Shown: positions 63,529-64,000 of the stretch, in pieces
Numbering within the stretch: the first letter of the stretch is position 1
Layout: the number at the start of each line of letters is the position of its first letter
Source of the DNA: Blattamonas nauphoetae
Taxonomy: Eukaryota; Preaxostyla; Oxymonadida
DNA: 64,000 nucleotides
Assembly: GCA_033064195.1 (NCBI GenBank)
Contig: JARBJD010000247.1
Span: 50,098-114,097 of the forward strand
Reading direction: 5' to 3'
Notes under the pieces: generated by a model
The model's database searches: none
Told to the model about the DNA's origin: nothing
The model's input: only the letters and a program-made list of their open reading frames with translations
Translations under genes and position numbers: made by a program

Positions 63529-64000
63529 GGCTTGTCTGACCGGCTAAAAGTGCCGGTCAGTGTCAGTCTAATTCATCAAAGGGTCAGATCTCAGAGAATC
63601 CTTAAGCTGCATGTTAAGAACGTGAATCTGACATGCCAGCAGATATATCTGTCAATATTTACTAACTGATCCCGGCAGCCTTCTTTCCATTGTTTCTGCT
63701 CGCCGGAAAAAGACAGGATGGATCAAGACTGTCTCGCGAAATTTGGCTTAAACGAAAACTTTAATCGGAAGCGGTTGCGCAAATGGTTCATTTTCTCCTC
63801 CTCACATCTGTTTTAGATTGAAACCTCTCTGGTATCAACTCTGATCCCTCCTTCGTCTTCATCTCATAAGAGTGTTCATCTTTCACAGTATTCTCCTCGT
63901 GTAACTCTTACTTTTCTCCACAGTGCACATGGTAGTCGGATATCTCGAAAATGAAAGGAAAGCGTGCTCAGAACTTGCATCTGACGAAAGAAAGAAGGAG
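63529..64000. mobile_element. Partial copy of transposon 4 at the window edge
   Basis: Begins TAGGCTTGTCTGACCGG next to TGAAATGT, the complement of the ACATTTCA duplication at 32131. It is the inverted copy of the right end of transposon 4 and runs out of the window. Confidence 0.85.

Larger units (their letters stand above)
55415..64000. repeat. Right arm of the giant inverted duplication
   Basis: Reverse complement of 31643-39863, continuing past the window end. Differences from the left arm: a 601-bp MITE (57122-57722), one fewer 191-bp unit, and many 1-5-base indels, often in A, T, C or G runs. Divergence rises sharply in the last ~70 bases. Confidence 0.95.

Noticed and set aside
1-64000. 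Genome-wide reassigned stop codons
   Set aside because: The Crinkler-like, Sfi1-like, ARM and PNP genes total over 3,000 codons without internal TAA or TAG, so the standard code fits the host.
31643-64000. The whole palindrome as a simple assembly fold-back
   Set aside because: The arms differ by a 601-bp insertion with target duplication, a tandem unit and many small changes, which a duplicated contig end would not show. Joining of two haplotypes remains possible.

Overview
The window looks like nuclear DNA of a microbial eukaryote, most likely a metamonad and possibly an oxymonad. The organism assignment is inference. It rests on very short GT-AG introns (30-73 nt) in otherwise compact genes, eukaryotic housekeeping products (purine nucleoside phosphorylase, an importin-alpha-like ARM protein, an Sfi1-like centrosomal protein), a Crinkler/RHS-like NTPase, and a dense load of DNA transposons including a complete-looking Polinton/Maverick. 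The host genes read cleanly in the standard code: the roughly 1,900-codon Crinkler-like gene has no internal TAA, TAG or TGA.

Layout. 0.9-7.3 kb: PNP, a small two-helix membrane protein, an Sfi1-like gene on the minus strand, and a gene-like stretch that could not be resolved. 7.3-10.4 kb: a mariner-type MITE, half of a pogo/Tigger-like transposase, and a 2-kb hAT-like non-autonomous element. 10.5-12.3 kb: a five-exon ARM-repeat gene. 12.7-18.5 kb: a three-exon Crinkler/RHS-like gene on the minus strand. 18.6-24 kb: a 1.1-kb tandem duplication and a broken alanyl-tRNA-synthetase editing domain. 24.2-28.8 kb: a transposon carrying about ten 140-bp tandem repeats, with a 601-bp MITE and a second hAT-like element nested inside. 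28.9-32.1 kb: a third hAT-like element carrying a cysteine-rich coiled-coil gene interrupted only by TAA/TAG codons.

From 31.6 kb to the end the DNA is a giant inverted duplication. Arms of at least 8.2 kb (31.6-39.86 kb and 55.41-64.0 kb) surround a 15.55-kb unique core. The innermost 1.4-1.6 kb of each arm appear to be the terminal inverted repeats of the Polinton. The outer parts are duplicated host-like gene fragments and part of the third transposon. The arms are close to identical but differ by a MITE inserted only on the right, by one 191-bp tandem unit, and by many small indels, often in homopolymers.

The Polinton core encodes, in order, a repeat-domain protein, protein-primed DNA polymerase B (with an HNH-like insertion), a DDE/D integrase, a coiled-coil protein, a packaging ATPase on the opposite strand, several small virion-type proteins, two tandem paralogous capsid-type proteins and a small terminal protein. 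Nearly every gene has a T-rich motif (T6-A-T5 or T6-AAT) about 5-25 nt before its ATG, which suggests an element-specific promoter. Together these genes form a self-replicating, integrating, capsid-encoding module. Six in-frame stop codons and at least two frameshifts suggest this copy is decaying, or partly mis-sequenced. No cysteine protease gene was recognised.
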